Positions 16,233 to 25,242 are shown, numbered from the stretch's first letter. The stretch: DNA of 64,000 bases from JAKPAM01 sp047601745 (GCA_047601745.1 JASGIS010000001.1:992001-1056000); one strand, 5' to 3'. Numbers and translations: made by a program. Notes: generated by a model from the sequence alone, not told the origin.

Positions 16233-16499
16233 TCAGGATTCGCCGAACCCGCTGGCGATCAGCCCCTGCAGCACCAGCAGCGCCTCGTCGGCATCGGGAC
16301 CGTCGGCCTGGATCTGCAGCTTCGAGCCCTTGGCCGCCGCCAGCATCATCACGCCCATGATGCTCTTGCCGTTGACCTTGCGGCCGGCCTTGGTCAACCA
16401 GATCTCGGACTGGAAGCGCGACGCAGCCTGCGTCAGCTTGGCGGACGGACGGGCGTGCAGGCCGAGTTTGTTGACGATTTCGACTTCGATGCTGGGCAT
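16233..16499 (-). CDS. ptsH: Phosphocarrier protein HPr
   Basis: HPr carries phosphate between enzyme I and EIIA. The 88-residue protein has the phosphorylated His15 in KLGLHARPSA and Ser46 in NGKSIMGVMML, the site used by HPr kinase where that enzyme exists. Length and layout are normal. It lies between the EIIA gene and ptsI on the minus strand, with about 150 bases between it and EIIA, so it might have its own promoter. Confidence 0.95.
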   Translation of the reverse strand: MPSIEVEIVNKLGLHARPSAKLTQAASRFQSEIWLTKAGRKVNGKSIMGVMMLAAAKGSKLQIQADGPDADEALLVLQGLIASGFGES

Positions 16500-16646
16500 G
16501 GGCGCAGGAGACTCCGCAGGCCGCCGCGCGGGCGGGCGACCGGATCGACGGGAAAATTGCCGCTCTCCGCATGTTGCCATGGCGGCCGCGCGTCCGCAGC
16601 GCTTACCGGCGCGATTGTGGCGGACAAGCAGCCGATGCCGGCGTGT

Positions 16647-17060
16647 TCATGACGAATCGCGCGCGCCAGGCAACGGTGGATCGATGCGGAAGACCGCCCG
16701 CCGGCCGCTCTCGACCAGCATGTCGACCAGTTCGTCGAGCGGATAGCGCCGGTTGTTCAGCGCCTTGAGCAGCATCGGCAGGTTGACGCCCGCCAGCACC
16801 TCGACCCGATACGGGTCGGCCAGTTCGGTCGCGATCCGCGACGGCGTCGCGCCGAACGCGTCGGTCAGCACGATCGCGCCGCTGCCGTCGTTGATCCGCA
16901 CCAGCAGTTCCCGCGCCGCCGCCGTCGCCGATACCGGATCCTCGTCCGGCACCACGTCCAACGCCGCCAGTTGCGGCAGCATCCGGCCGAACACGTGCCG
17001 CGTGCAGCCGATCAGCGCGGTGCCCAGCGGCTCGTGCGAGACGACCAGGATGCCGATCAT
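16647..17060 (-). CDS. PTS EIIA component, mannose/sorbose type
   Basis: The 137-residue protein starts MIGILVVSHEPLG, with His9 as the phosphate acceptor of the EIIA-Man family; VLTDAFGATPSRIA and GVNLPMLLKAL complete the family pattern. Its ATG overlaps the gshB stop in ATGA (17060-17057), so it is translated together with glutathione synthetase. No EIIB, EIIC or EIID genes are present. In betaproteobacteria such orphan EIIA-HPr-EI chains are thought to be regulatory. Confidence 0.92.
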   Translation of the reverse strand: MIGILVVSHEPLGTALIGCTRHVFGRMLPQLAALDVVPDEDPVSATAAARELLVRINDGSGAIVLTDAFGATPSRIATELADPYRVEVLAGVNLPMLLKALNNRRYPLDELVDMLVESGRRAVFRIDPPLPGARDSS

Positions 17061-18025
17061 GCGCGCGTCGACGCGCCGCCGTGGATCGCGCCCTCGACCG
17101 CGTCGATGAACAGGCCGGCGACGTTGCAGCCGGTCTGCTGGCGGATCTCCTGGAAGCAGGTCGGGCTCGTGACGTTCAGCTCGGTCATCGACGGGCCGAT
17201 GATGTCCAGGCCGACCAGCAGCAGCCCGCGCGACCAGACGATCGGCGCCAGGCCTTCGGCGATCTGGCGGTCGCGCTCGTCGAGCGGCCGCGCGACGCCG
17301 CGCCCGCCGGCGGCCAGGTTGCCGCGCGACTCGCCGGCCAGCGGCACGCGCGCCAGGCAGTACGGTACGACCTTGCCGCCGATCAGCAGCACGCGCTTGT
17401 CGCCGTCCTTGATCTCGGGCAGGAACTTCTGCGCCATCACCGAGCGCGCGCCGAACAGGTTCATCGTCTCGATGATCACCGACAGGTTCGGATCGCCTCG
17501 GGTGGCGCGGAAGATCGACGTGCCGCCCATGCCGTCGAGCAGCTTGAACACCGCGTCGCCGTGCTCGTCGACGAAGCGCCGCAGCGCGGCCGCGCTGCGC
17601 GTGACCAGCGTCGGCGCCGTGTACTGCGGGAACTCGCAGATCGCCATCTTCTCGTTGTGGTCGCGGATCGCGCGCGGATCGTTGAACACGCGCGCGCCGG
17701 CGGCGACCGCGCGCTCGAGCAGGTACGTCGAGTACACGTACTCCATGTCGAACGGCGGATCCTTGCGCATCAGCACCGCGTCGAAGCGCGTCAGCGGCCC
17801 CTGCGCGGCGTCGGCGGCCCGATACCACGGATCGGCGCCCTGCTCGATCGTCAGCTCGCGCGCGACCGCCAGCGCCTGTCCGCCTTCGAACGACAGCTCG
17901 TGCTGCTCGCAGGCGAAGATCCGGTGGCCGCGCTGGCTCGCCTCGAGCATCATCGCGTACGTCGAATCCTTGTACGTCTTGACCTCGTCGAGCGGGTCGA
18001 GAATGAACAACAGCTTGGCGCTCAT
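17057..18025 (-). CDS. gshB: Glutathione synthetase
   Basis: GshB joins gamma-glutamylcysteine and glycine using ATP in the cytoplasm. The 322-residue ATP-grasp protein shows MRKDPPFDMEYVYSTYLLE, NDPRAIRDHNEK, KLLDGMGGTSIFR, the glycine-rich loop ESRGNLAAGGRG, and the metal-binding end LNVTSPTCFQEI. ATG 18025 is chosen over GTG 18031. It lies 36 bases after gshA and overlaps the EIIA gene by four bases, making gshA-gshB-EIIA one transcription unit. Confidence 0.96.
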   Translation of the reverse strand: MSAKLLFILDPLDEVKTYKDSTYAMMLEASQRGHRIFACEQHELSFEGGQALAVARELTIEQGADPWYRAADAAQGPLTRFDAVLMRKDPPFDMEYVYSTYLLERAVAAGARVFNDPRAIRDHNEKMAICEFPQYTAPTLVTRSAAALRRFVDEHGDAVFKLLDGMGGTSIFRATRGDPNLSVIIETMNLFGARSVMAQKFLPEIKDGDKRVLLIGGKVVPYCLARVPLAGESRGNLAAGGRGVARPLDERDRQIAEGLAPIVWSRGLLLVGLDIIGPSMTELNVTSPTCFQEIRQQTGCNVAGLFIDAVEGAIHGGASTRA

Positions 18026-18061
18026 CGGCACTGGCTCCGTGGCACGAGGGGGAGGAACGGC

Positions 18062-19342
18062 TCAACCGTACAACGATTGATCCGGGTCGGTTCTTTCGAG
18101 TTCGATGGCGCTGGCCAGCATCGCCAGCCGGGCCACCACGCCATAAGCGTAGAAGCGATTCTGCGCGTGTTCGGGTCCGGCCGAGCAGTCGGGCATGTTG
18201 CAACTGGTCGCGAACGGCAACGGCACGAAGCGCAGCCCCGGCGCGATCAGGTTCTCGTCGCGGCCGCGCTCGGCGTTGACGCGATAGTAACCGCCGATCA
18301 CATAGCGATCGATCATGTAGACGATCGGTTCGGCGGTGCCGCCTTCCATCGTCTCGATCGTCGGCACGCCCTCCTGGACGACCAGGTCGCGCTCCGGCGC
18401 CTTGGCCGCGAGCTGGTCGATCAGCGTCGGCAGGCGCGCGAGATCGCGGACCATCACCATCCCGCGGCCGTCGGCGCCGGCCTCGGGCTTGATCACCGCA
18501 TACGGGACGTCGGCCACGCCGTACTCGCGGTACTTGGAGCGCATCTGCTTGAGCACGGTCTCGACGGCCGCGGTCAGACGCGCGCGATCGGCCGGCTCGC
18601 GAAGATCGACCGGGCCGCAGCGCGCGAAGGCCGGATTGATCAGCCACGGATCGATGTCGAACGCCTTGCCGAACTTCTTGGCGACGTCCTGGTACGCGGC
18701 CAGGTGCTGGCTGCGGCGGCGCACGGCCCAGCCGGCGTGCAGCGGCGGCAGCAGCGTCTGTTCGTAGATGTCCTGCAGGATGTCGGGCAGGCCCTCGGAC
18801 AGGTCATCGTTCAACACGATCGTGCACGGATCGAAATCGCGCAGCCCCAGCCGCCGGCCGTTGCGCACCAGCGGCTCGATCGTCAGCGTCTGCCCGTCGG
18901 CGACGTCGATCGCCGTCGGCTCGGTGATCGACGGATCGAAGCTGCCGAAGCGCACGCTGAGCCCGGTCTGGCGCAGCAGCGCGGCCAGCCGCAGGATGTT
19001 CTGCCCGTAACAGCCGTTGATCCGGTCGAGCCGGCCGAGGTCGGGGATCAGCAGCAGGTTGCGCGCGTCCGGACAGTACTTCTCGATCGCGGCCATCGCC
19101 GCCTGCTGGGCCAGCGGCAGCATCGGCGCCGACAGATGGTCGAAACCGACCGGAAACAGGCTGGTGTCGACCGGCGCCAGCTTGAACGCGGCGTTGCGCA
19201 GATCGACCGAACAATAGAAGGCGGGTGTGTGTTCCTGCCATTCGAGCCGGAACCAGCGCTCGATCTGCGGCGTGGCGTCGAGGATGCGCTGTTCGAGATC
19301 CTGGAGCGGACCCTTCAAGGCGGTAAGCAGATGCGGAACCAT
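18062..19342 (-). CDS. gshA: Glutamate-cysteine ligase, proteobacterial type 3
   Basis: This enzyme makes gamma-glutamylcysteine, the first step of glutathione synthesis. The 426-residue protein is unlike E. coli GshA. It belongs to the short proteobacterial family found in betaproteobacteria and acidithiobacilli, with FYCSVDLRNAAFKLAPVD, LLIPDLGRLDRINGCYGQN, YAVIKPEAGADGRGM and the C-terminal FYAYGVVARLAMLASAIE. It is first in the gsh-PTS cluster. Confidence 0.92.
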   Translation of the reverse strand: MVPHLLTALKGPLQDLEQRILDATPQIERWFRLEWQEHTPAFYCSVDLRNAAFKLAPVDTSLFPVGFDHLSAPMLPLAQQAAMAAIEKYCPDARNLLLIPDLGRLDRINGCYGQNILRLAALLRQTGLSVRFGSFDPSITEPTAIDVADGQTLTIEPLVRNGRRLGLRDFDPCTIVLNDDLSEGLPDILQDIYEQTLLPPLHAGWAVRRRSQHLAAYQDVAKKFGKAFDIDPWLINPAFARCGPVDLREPADRARLTAAVETVLKQMRSKYREYGVADVPYAVIKPEAGADGRGMVMVRDLARLPTLIDQLAAKAPERDLVVQEGVPTIETMEGGTAEPIVYMIDRYVIGGYYRVNAERGRDENLIAPGLRFVPLPFATSCNMPDCSAGPEHAQNRFYAYGVVARLAMLASAIELERTDPDQSLYG

Positions 19343-19541
19343 TGGCGGGGCGGCGCGAAGGCCGTCGAGGGGCGGTTGCTGGCGAGTCGTCCGATTGTAC
19401 GTCGCCAGCCAGTGTCCCGCGAACCGGCGCCCCCTCCGGGGCGCCGTCCCCGCTCCGCAGGACGGGCATCGCCCCCGACCGCCCCCGTCGTCTCGCCCCG
19501 CCCCGACGCGCCGCGGCGCGCCGGGACGAGCGGCGATCGGA

Positions 19542-21014
19542 TCAGTAGTGATAAGCGGTCTCGCCGTGCGACGTGATGTCCAGGCCTTCGCGCTCCTCGT
19601 CCTCCGGTACGCGCAGCCCGACGACCAGGTCGACGATCTTGTACGCGATGACCGACACCACGGCCGACCAGACGACGGTCAGCAGCACGCCCTTGCACTG
19701 CACCCAGACCTGCGCGGCGATCGAATAGGCCTCGGGCGTGACGACCGCGCCGGTGACCCAGTCGGCCACGTAGCCGGGACCGCCCAGCGACGGCGCGTTG
19801 AACACGCCGGTCAGGATCGCGCCCAGGATGCCGCCGATGCCGTGCACGCCGAACACGTCCAACGCGTCGTCGGCGCCCAGCATGCGCTTGAGGCTGCCGA
19901 CGCCCCACAGGCACACGACGCCCGCCAGCAGGCCGATGACCAGGCCGCCGACGATGCCGACGTTACCGGCGGCCGGCGTGATCGCGACCAGGCCGGCGAC
20001 CGCGCCGGACGCGGCGCCCAGCATCGACGGCTTGCCCTTGATCAGCCACTCGGCGAAGGTCCACGACAGCGTCGCGGCGGCCGGCGCGAACAGCGTGTTC
20101 GCGAAAGCCAGCGTCATGCCGCCGTTGGCCTCGAGCGCCGACCCGGCATTGAAGCCGAACCAGCCGACCCACAGCAGCGCGGCACCGACCATCGTCAGCG
20201 TCAGCGAGTGCGGCGCCATCGATTCGCGGCCCAGGCCGATCCGCTTGCCGACCATGTACGAGCCGACCAGGCCGGCGATACCGGCGTTGATGTGCACGAC
20301 CGTGCCGCCCGCGAAGTCCAGCGCGCCCCACTGCCAGATCAGGCCGGCGTTGGCCGTGGCGGCCTCGGCGGCCTCGGCCGTCGTGTACGCATCCGGACCA
20401 TCCCAGTACCAGACCATGTGCGCGATCGGCAGGTACGAGAACGTGAACCACAGCACCGCGAACAGCAGCACCGCCGAGAACTTCATCCGCTCGGCGAACG
20501 AGCCGACGATCAGACCGCAGGTGATCGCCGCGAACGTGGCCTGGAACGCGATGAACGTGAACTCGTAGATCGGCGTGCCCTTGCTGAACGTGGCGCCCAG
20601 CGATTCGGGCGTCACCCCGATCAGCAGCACCTTGCTGAAGTTGCCGTAGAAATTGCCGCCCCCACCGAACGCGAGCGAATAGCCATAGATGACCCACAGC
20701 ACGAGGATCAGCGCGAACACGACCATCACCTGCATCAGCACCGACAGCATGTTCTTGGTCCGCACGAGCCCGCCGTAGAACAGCGCCAGGCCCGGGATCG
20801 TCATCAGGATGACGATGACCGTCGAGACCGACATCCAGGCGGTGTCGCCCTTGTCGGGAGTCGGTGCGGGCGCCTGCGCGTCCGCGGTGGCGGCCGGTGC
20901 CGCATCGGCCGCCGCCGCGGCTGGCGCCGTCGGCGACGCCTGGGCCCAGGCGCCGGACACGCCGGCAAACATCATTGCCAGCATGAGCGCCAGCATGGCC
21001 GTTAATCGTCTCAT
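19542..21014 (-). CDS. amtB: Ammonium transporter AmtB
   Basis: AmtB conducts ammonium across the inner membrane. The 490-residue protein has a signal sequence (residues 1-24, cut after GAWA), an Ala/Pro-rich stretch, then eleven hydrophobic segments starting at WMSVSTVIVILMTI. The pore twin-histidine motifs are visible in VVHINAGIAGLVG and DVFGVHGIGGILG. The C-terminal tail ends with REGLDITSHGETAYHY, the cytoplasmic region that GlnK contacts. It follows glnK by 44 bases and should be nitrogen-controlled through the sigma-54 promoter upstream of the porin gene. Confidence 0.96.
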   Translation of the reverse strand: MRRLTAMLALMLAMMFAGVSGAWAQASPTAPAAAAADAAPAATADAQAPAPTPDKGDTAWMSVSTVIVILMTIPGLALFYGGLVRTKNMLSVLMQVMVVFALILVLWVIYGYSLAFGGGGNFYGNFSKVLLIGVTPESLGATFSKGTPIYEFTFIAFQATFAAITCGLIVGSFAERMKFSAVLLFAVLWFTFSYLPIAHMVWYWDGPDAYTTAEAAEAATANAGLIWQWGALDFAGGTVVHINAGIAGLVGSYMVGKRIGLGRESMAPHSLTLTMVGAALLWVGWFGFNAGSALEANGGMTLAFANTLFAPAAATLSWTFAEWLIKGKPSMLGAASGAVAGLVAITPAAGNVGIVGGLVIGLLAGVVCLWGVGSLKRMLGADDALDVFGVHGIGGILGAILTGVFNAPSLGGPGYVADWVTGAVVTPEAYSIAAQVWVQCKGVLLTVVWSAVVSVIAYKIVDLVVGLRVPEDEEREGLDITSHGETAYHY

Positions 21015-21058
21015 ATCGATAAGCTCCGTTCGATGATCTGGGTAATGCCTGTTCGGGA

Positions 21059-21397
21059 TCAGATGGCCGCCGAGCCGGTTTCTCCGGTGCGGATGCGCAC
21101 GACCTCCTGGAGGTCGTAGACGAAAATCTTGCCGTCGCCGATCTTGCCGGTGCGCGCCGAGTTCTCGATCGCGTCGATCGCGCGTTCGACGAGGTCATCG
21201 TCGACGGCGGCCTCGATCTTCACCTTGGGCAGGAAATCGACCACGTATTCGGCGCCCCGGTACAGCTCCGTGTGGCCCTTCTGGCGTCCGAAGCCCTTCA
21301 CTTCGGTCACGGTGATGCCGGCGACCCCGAGCGTGGACAAGGCCTCGCGGACCTCGTCCAGCTTGAAGGGTTTGATGATCGCGGTAATCAGCTTCAT
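21059..21397 (-). CDS. glnK: Nitrogen regulatory PII protein GlnK
   Basis: GlnK senses 2-oxoglutarate, ATP/ADP and glutamine (through uridylylation) and blocks AmtB when nitrogen is ample. The 112-residue protein has the T-loop RGAEYVVDFLPK with Tyr51, the uridylylation site, and the PII pattern KIGDGKIFVYDLQEVVRIRTGE. ATG 21397 has AGGAG about 7 bases upstream. It sits between the TorF-type porin and amtB in one operon. Confidence 0.96.
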   Translation of the reverse strand: MKLITAIIKPFKLDEVREALSTLGVAGITVTEVKGFGRQKGHTELYRGAEYVVDFLPKVKIEAAVDDDLVERAIDAIENSARTGKIGDGKIFVYDLQEVVRIRTGETGSAAI

Positions 21398-21451
21398 GAC
21401 AGCTCTCCTCGGCCGGCACAGCACCGGCCTTTCGATTCGTTGCGCACTCGA

Positions 21452-22222
21452 TCAGAACGTCTTGCTCACGCTCGCGACGGCCCGCGCGTCGCCGATGTTC
21501 TTGCCGCGATAGTTGTTGTAGCAGCCATCCTTGGCATTGGTATCGACGTAGGCGATGCCCCACGTGGCGCCGGCCCAGTCATAAGTGACGCCGAGCTTCC
21601 AGTCCGTGTACGAGCAATCGCTCTTGGACCTCCCCACTTCGCTCGAACCCTTGATCCACTGGTGGCCGACGTGAGCGACGAGATTCAGGCCTTCCATCAT
21701 CGGATAGGTGGCCGCGAGATCGAGATAACCCGAGTTCTTGCTGTCGGTGAAGCCGAACGCGTTGGTCAACGCATGCGAGTACTTCAGCGTCAGGAACTCC
21801 CAGGTGCCGGCCGCATACAGCTCGAACGTATAAGGGCGGGTGAAGCCGTCCGGATAGCGGCCCGGGTAGTAGTAGTACAGGCCGCCGACGTCGTAGCTGA
21901 TCGGCCCGGCGCTGCCCTTGTAGCCGCCGTACACGTCCCACTCGATGCTGCTGCCGCCGACGCCGGCGTCCGACAGCCAGGAGATGCTCGATGCCCAGGT
22001 GCCCAGGTACAGGCCGCTTTCGTGCGCATAGTCCAGACCCGCCGATACCGCCGGCTTGAAGTCGGACTGCGACAGTCCGCGGAACCGGTACTCCGACGCG
22101 AATCCGACGTTGCCGACGACCGGCGACGTATCGGCCGCCGCGACGGGCGCGGCGGCCCCCAATGCCGAACACAGCAACAGCGCGCTGCGCAGTAGTGACG
22201 AGTTCTTCAATTCCCTCTCCAT
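21452..22222 (-). CDS. TorF-family putative outer-membrane porin
   Basis: A 256-residue outer-membrane protein with a signal peptide (residues 1-30, ending PVAAAD). The body alternates short aromatic strands, with GFASEYRFRGLSQSDFKPAVSAG and WDVYGGYKG, and ends VASVSKTF, a C-terminal Phe typical of beta-barrels. This family is often found beside glnK-amtB in betaproteobacteria. Its position as first gene behind a sigma-54 promoter with NtrC sites suggests a pore for nitrogen compounds made during nitrogen limitation. The solute is not known. Confidence 0.85.
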   Translation of the reverse strand: MERELKNSSLLRSALLLCSALGAAAPVAAADTSPVVGNVGFASEYRFRGLSQSDFKPAVSAGLDYAHESGLYLGTWASSISWLSDAGVGGSSIEWDVYGGYKGSAGPISYDVGGLYYYYPGRYPDGFTRPYTFELYAAGTWEFLTLKYSHALTNAFGFTDSKNSGYLDLAATYPMMEGLNLVAHVGHQWIKGSSEVGRSKSDCSYTDWKLGVTYDWAGATWGIAYVDTNAKDGCYNNYRGKNIGDARAVASVSKTF

Positions 22223-22281
22223 TTCTTGTATGCGACGAGTCGCCTGGTTTCCAGGACGCGCGGCCCCGATGCCCGTCCCTG

Positions 22282-22297
22282 TGCATTAACCGTGCCA
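22282..22297 (-). promoter_or_regulatory. Sigma-54 promoter for porin-glnK-amtB
   Basis: On the minus strand the sequence TGGCACGGTTAATGCA matches the sigma-54 pattern, with the invariant GG and GC exactly ten bases apart (GG-N10-GC). It ends 60 bases before the porin ATG, placing transcription start near 22270. Confidence 0.8.
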
Positions 22298-22362
22298 ACC
22301 ACGCAACACATGGCGATGCCATCCGCCATCGAACGGCCGAGCCGCCCCCATCGCGGCAGGAT

Positions 22363-22379
22363 TGCACCAATACAGTGCA
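22363..22379. promoter_or_regulatory. NtrC binding site 1
   Basis: TGCACCAATACAGTGCA has perfect inverted half-sites TGCAC/GTGCA separated by 7 bases, the NtrC consensus spacing. It lies about 95-110 bases upstream of the predicted sigma-54 start. Confidence 0.75.
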
Positions 22380-22391
22380 CCCATCCCCTTC

Positions 22392-22408
22392 GGCACGGTC
22401 GCGGTGCA
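22392..22408. promoter_or_regulatory. NtrC binding site 2
   Basis: GGCACGGTCGCGGTGCA has half-sites GGCAC/GTGCA with the same 7-base gap and one mismatch to consensus. It starts 29 bases from site 1, close to three helical turns, so both dimers would lie on one face of the DNA. Confidence 0.65.
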
Positions 22409-22533
22409 AACCCGTCCGGAGGCCGCATCGGTTCGGCCGAGCATTGCAGCCGAGCATTCGGGCCGAGGCGTTCGGCGCAAGGAGCGGCGAAGGGCGCGTG
22501 CTAGACTCGATTCGCCCTCAGACGGAGTCCGCC

Positions 22534-22833
22534 ATGGCCACCGACAAGCAGAATCTCCTGAACGACATGCAATCGCGGATCAGCGACTTCTTCCGCTCCA
22601 GCCCGCTCGGAGACATCGAGCGCAACGTCAAGGCCGTCGTCGCGCAGACCTTCCAGCGAATGGACCTGGTCACGCAGGAAGAGTTCCAGATCCAGGGCGA
22701 ACTGCTCGAACAACTGCGCCAGCGCGTCGACGAGCTCGAGGCGGTCATCCAGCGGCTCGAGGCCCGCGGCGACGGCACGGCGGCCGCCGAGGCGCCGGCC
22801 GCCGGGACGACGACGGCCGATCCGTCCGCCTGA
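22534..22833 (+). CDS. ubiK: Ubiquinone biosynthesis accessory factor UbiK (YqiC/BMFP family)
   Basis: A 99-residue coiled-coil protein. Residues 1-45 hold the family pattern with DFFRSSPLGDIERNVKAVV; residues 50-78 (QEEFQIQGELLEQLRQRVDE) form the trimeric coiled coil, and the tail is Ala/Thr-rich. UbiK helps the aerobic ubiquinone complex with UbiJ and binds lipids. GGAG (GACGGAGTCCGCC) precedes the ATG. An upstream TGCTAGACT looks like an extended -10 box. comM follows by 120 bases on the same strand. Confidence 0.88.
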   Translation: MATDKQNLLNDMQSRISDFFRSSPLGDIERNVKAVVAQTFQRMDLVTQEEFQIQGELLEQLRQRVDELEAVIQRLEARGDGTAAAEAPAAGTTTADPSA

Positions 22834-22953
22834 CGCCTTCGCCGGACGACGCGCCGCCGGCCCCGGTCGCACCGCCGATCCGCCGCCCCGCCCCGTCCCG
22901 GCTCCCGGCCTACGCCCCACCCGCTCGCCGCCCCGATCCGCCGAGCCCGATCC

Positions 22954-24552
22954 ATGGCGCTGGCCACGATTCGCAGCCGCGGGCTGCTCGCGATGAGCGC
23001 GCCGGAAGTGCTCGTCGAGGTGCATCTGGCCAACGGCCTGCCGGCCTTCCACATCGTCGGGCTGCCGCAGGCCGAGGTCCGCGAAAGCCGCGAGCGCGTT
23101 CGCGCCGCGCTGCAGCACCTGGGTTTCGACTTCCCGAACCGCCGGATCACGGTCAACCTGGCGCCGGCCGATCTGCCGAAGGAATCCGGCCGCTTCGACC
23201 TGCCGATCGCGCTCGGCATCCTGCAGGCCAGCGGCCAGTTGCCGGCGGACTGGTCGCGCGCGCTGGGTGTCGAGTCGCCGGACCAGCTCGAGGCCGTCGG
23301 CGAGCTGTCGCTGACCGGCCAGTTGCGCCCGATCCGCGGCGCGATCGCGATGGCGCTGGCCATGCGCCGCGGCGGGCCGCTCCGTACGCTGGTACTGCCG
23401 ACCGACAACGCGGCCGAGGCCCGGCTGATCGACGGCGTGCGCGTCGTCGGCCTGCGCGACCTGGCGACGCTGGGCGAGCCGAAGCCGGCGCGGCGCGGTT
23501 CGTCGAAGGCGCGGCGCGAGTCGTCGGCGGCGCCGGAACCGGACGACGGCGCTTCGGCGACCGCGTTCGCCGAAGCCGCTCCGTCGTCGACGTTCTCGGC
23601 GCTGCCCGACAACGGCGTCGATCTGTCCGACATCATCGGCCAACCGGTCGCGCGGCGGATGCTCGAGATCGCCGCCGCGGGCGAGCACAGCGTGCTGATG
23701 ATCGGCCCGCCGGGTGCCGGCAAGTCGATGCTCGCGCAAAGGCTGCCGACGATCCTGCCGCCGCTCGACGACGACGATGCCGCCGAGGTCGCCGCGCTGG
23801 CCAGCCTGTGCGGCCGTTTCTCGGCCGCCGCCTGGGGCATCCGCCCGTTCCGAGCGCCGCATCACACGGCGTCCGCGGTCGCGCTGGTCGGCGGCGGCTC
23901 GCCGCCGCGCCCGGGCGAGATCAGCCTCGCGCACCTGGGCGTGCTGTTCCTCGACGAGCTGCCCGAGTTTCCGCGCTCGGTGCTCGAAACGCTGCGCGAG
24001 CCGCTGGAGACCGGGCGCGTCACGCTGTCGCGGGCGATGCACCAGGTCGATTTCCCGGCGCGATTCCAGTTCGTCGCGGCGATGAACCCCTGTCCGTGCG
24101 GCTACCTCGGCGCCGCCGACGGCCGTTGCCGTTGCCGGCCCGACCAGGTGCTCCGCTACCGCTCGCGCGTGTCCGGCCCGTTGCTGGACCGCATCGACCT
24201 GCGGCTCGAAGTCGGCGCCGTGCCGCCCGCGATGCTGTTCGAGGCCGCGCCCGGCGAGTCCAGCGCCACGGTCGGCGCGCGCGTCGGCCAGGCGCGCCGG
24301 CGGGCCATCGTCCGCCAGGGCCTGCCGAACGCGCGGCTCGACGGCACCGCGCTGCAGACGGTCTGCCAGGCGACCGAACCCGCCCGGCGGGTGCTGCACC
24401 AGGCGGTCACGCAATGGGGGCTGTCGGCGCGCGCGGTGACCCGCGTGCAGAAGGTCGCCCGCACGATCGCGGACCTGGCCGACGCGGCGCGGATCGACGT
24501 CGCGCACATGGCCGAGGCCGTGCAGTTCCGGCGCGCGCTGTCCGAGCTTTGA
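22954..24552 (+). CDS. comM: YifB/ComM family AAA+ ATPase
   Basis: ComM is a hexameric helicase that promotes branch migration during natural transformation; the family is also called YifB or Mg-chelatase-like. At 532 residues it is slightly long because of an Arg/Ser/Ala-rich insert at about residues 185-210. It has the N-terminal Lon-like domain (PAFHIVGLPQAEVRESRERVR), Walker A GPPGAGKS at residues 251-258, RAPHHTASAVALVGGG, Walker B VLFLDELPEF, the zinc-type AMNPCPCGYLG, and SGPLLDRIDLRLEV. Its presence does not prove competence, since the gene is widespread. Confidence 0.93.
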   Translation: MALATIRSRGLLAMSAPEVLVEVHLANGLPAFHIVGLPQAEVRESRERVRAALQHLGFDFPNRRITVNLAPADLPKESGRFDLPIALGILQASGQLPADWSRALGVESPDQLEAVGELSLTGQLRPIRGAIAMALAMRRGGPLRTLVLPTDNAAEARLIDGVRVVGLRDLATLGEPKPARRGSSKARRESSAAPEPDDGASATAFAEAAPSSTFSALPDNGVDLSDIIGQPVARRMLEIAAAGEHSVLMIGPPGAGKSMLAQRLPTILPPLDDDDAAEVAALASLCGRFSAAAWGIRPFRAPHHTASAVALVGGGSPPRPGEISLAHLGVLFLDELPEFPRSVLETLREPLETGRVTLSRAMHQVDFPARFQFVAAMNPCPCGYLGAADGRCRCRPDQVLRYRSRVSGPLLDRIDLRLEVGAVPPAMLFEAAPGESSATVGARVGQARRRAIVRQGLPNARLDGTALQTVCQATEPARRVLHQAVTQWGLSARAVTRVQKVARTIADLADAARIDVAHMAEAVQFRRALSEL

Positions 24553-24558
24553 ATCTCG

Positions 24559-24580
24559 CGCTCGTTCGACGCTCGTTCGA
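24559..24580. repeat. Two 11-bp direct repeats after comM
   Basis: CGCTCGTTCGA occurs twice back to back at 24559-24569 and 24570-24580, seven bases beyond the comM stop. It is a small example of the post-gene duplications in this window. Confidence 0.7.
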
Positions 24581-24640
24581 CGGCCATCACGATACGTTGG
24601 AGGATCCGAAATCGGTGTCCGTGATGGCGCGGTCGATACG

Positions 24641-25090
24641 ATGTCCCGTTTCCGCTTGCCACGAACGGCCGAACGCCGGTCAGTCGCGACAGTCGCCGCC
24701 ACGCTGCTCATCGGCCTTATCGTTCTGCTCGCCCTTTCGCACCCGTCGTCCCCGCTCCGACGCCTCCTGACCGATGGGCATCGCTGCGAAGACATCGGCG
24801 GCCACTGGAAGCGCGACGACGGCCTGCTGGTCGAGCACATCCAGCGCGGCTGTTCGGTGCTGACGAGAACCACCGAGCGGGAATCGCGAGACTTTCGGAT
24901 CCAGATGGCCGGCGACATGGGAGTCGGCTACCAGCGGCGCGCCGTCGGTGACTGCCCGGGGCTGTCGCGGATCGAGTACACGGTCAGGCAACCGGACGTC
25001 ATCGAAAAGACCGAACGGATCAGCGAATGCCGGTTCCCCGGTGAAACCATCGTCCGCAACTACGTGCTGCGACGAATGTCGATGAGTTGA
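24641..25090 (+). CDS. Small single-pass membrane protein of unknown function
   Basis: I do not recognise this 149-residue protein. Residues 13-33 (VATVAATLLIGLIVLLALSH) form one membrane segment, followed by a periplasmic domain with four Cys residues (in HRCEDIGG, QRGCSV, VGDCPG and SECRFPG), which could make two disulfides. The domain is predicted rich in beta strands (RIEYTVRQPDVIEKTERI). No ribosome site is obvious. Its codon use matches its neighbours. It follows comM by 88 bases but need not be co-transcribed. Confidence 0.65.
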   Translation: MSRFRLPRTAERRSVATVAATLLIGLIVLLALSHPSSPLRRLLTDGHRCEDIGGHWKRDDGLLVEHIQRGCSVLTRTTERESRDFRIQMAGDMGVGYQRRAVGDCPGLSRIEYTVRQPDVIEKTERISECRFPGETIVRNYVLRRMSMS

Positions 25091-25242
25091 GCAGGCGGCC
25101 GGCGCGGCTCCGGCGGGCACGCTTCGTGCGAGAGACGACGGCCAGGACCGCCGTCCGGCACCGCGGCCGTGCCGATCGCCGGCCAACGGCCCGGGCACCG
25201 CCGGCGCCGCCCGCCCTCATCCCCTCTTTCGGAGTCCGAGCC

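Noticed and set aside
25091..25242. A thiamine (TPP) riboswitch before the NMT1-like gene
   Set aside because: The conserved CTGAGA and ACCTGATC segments are absent.
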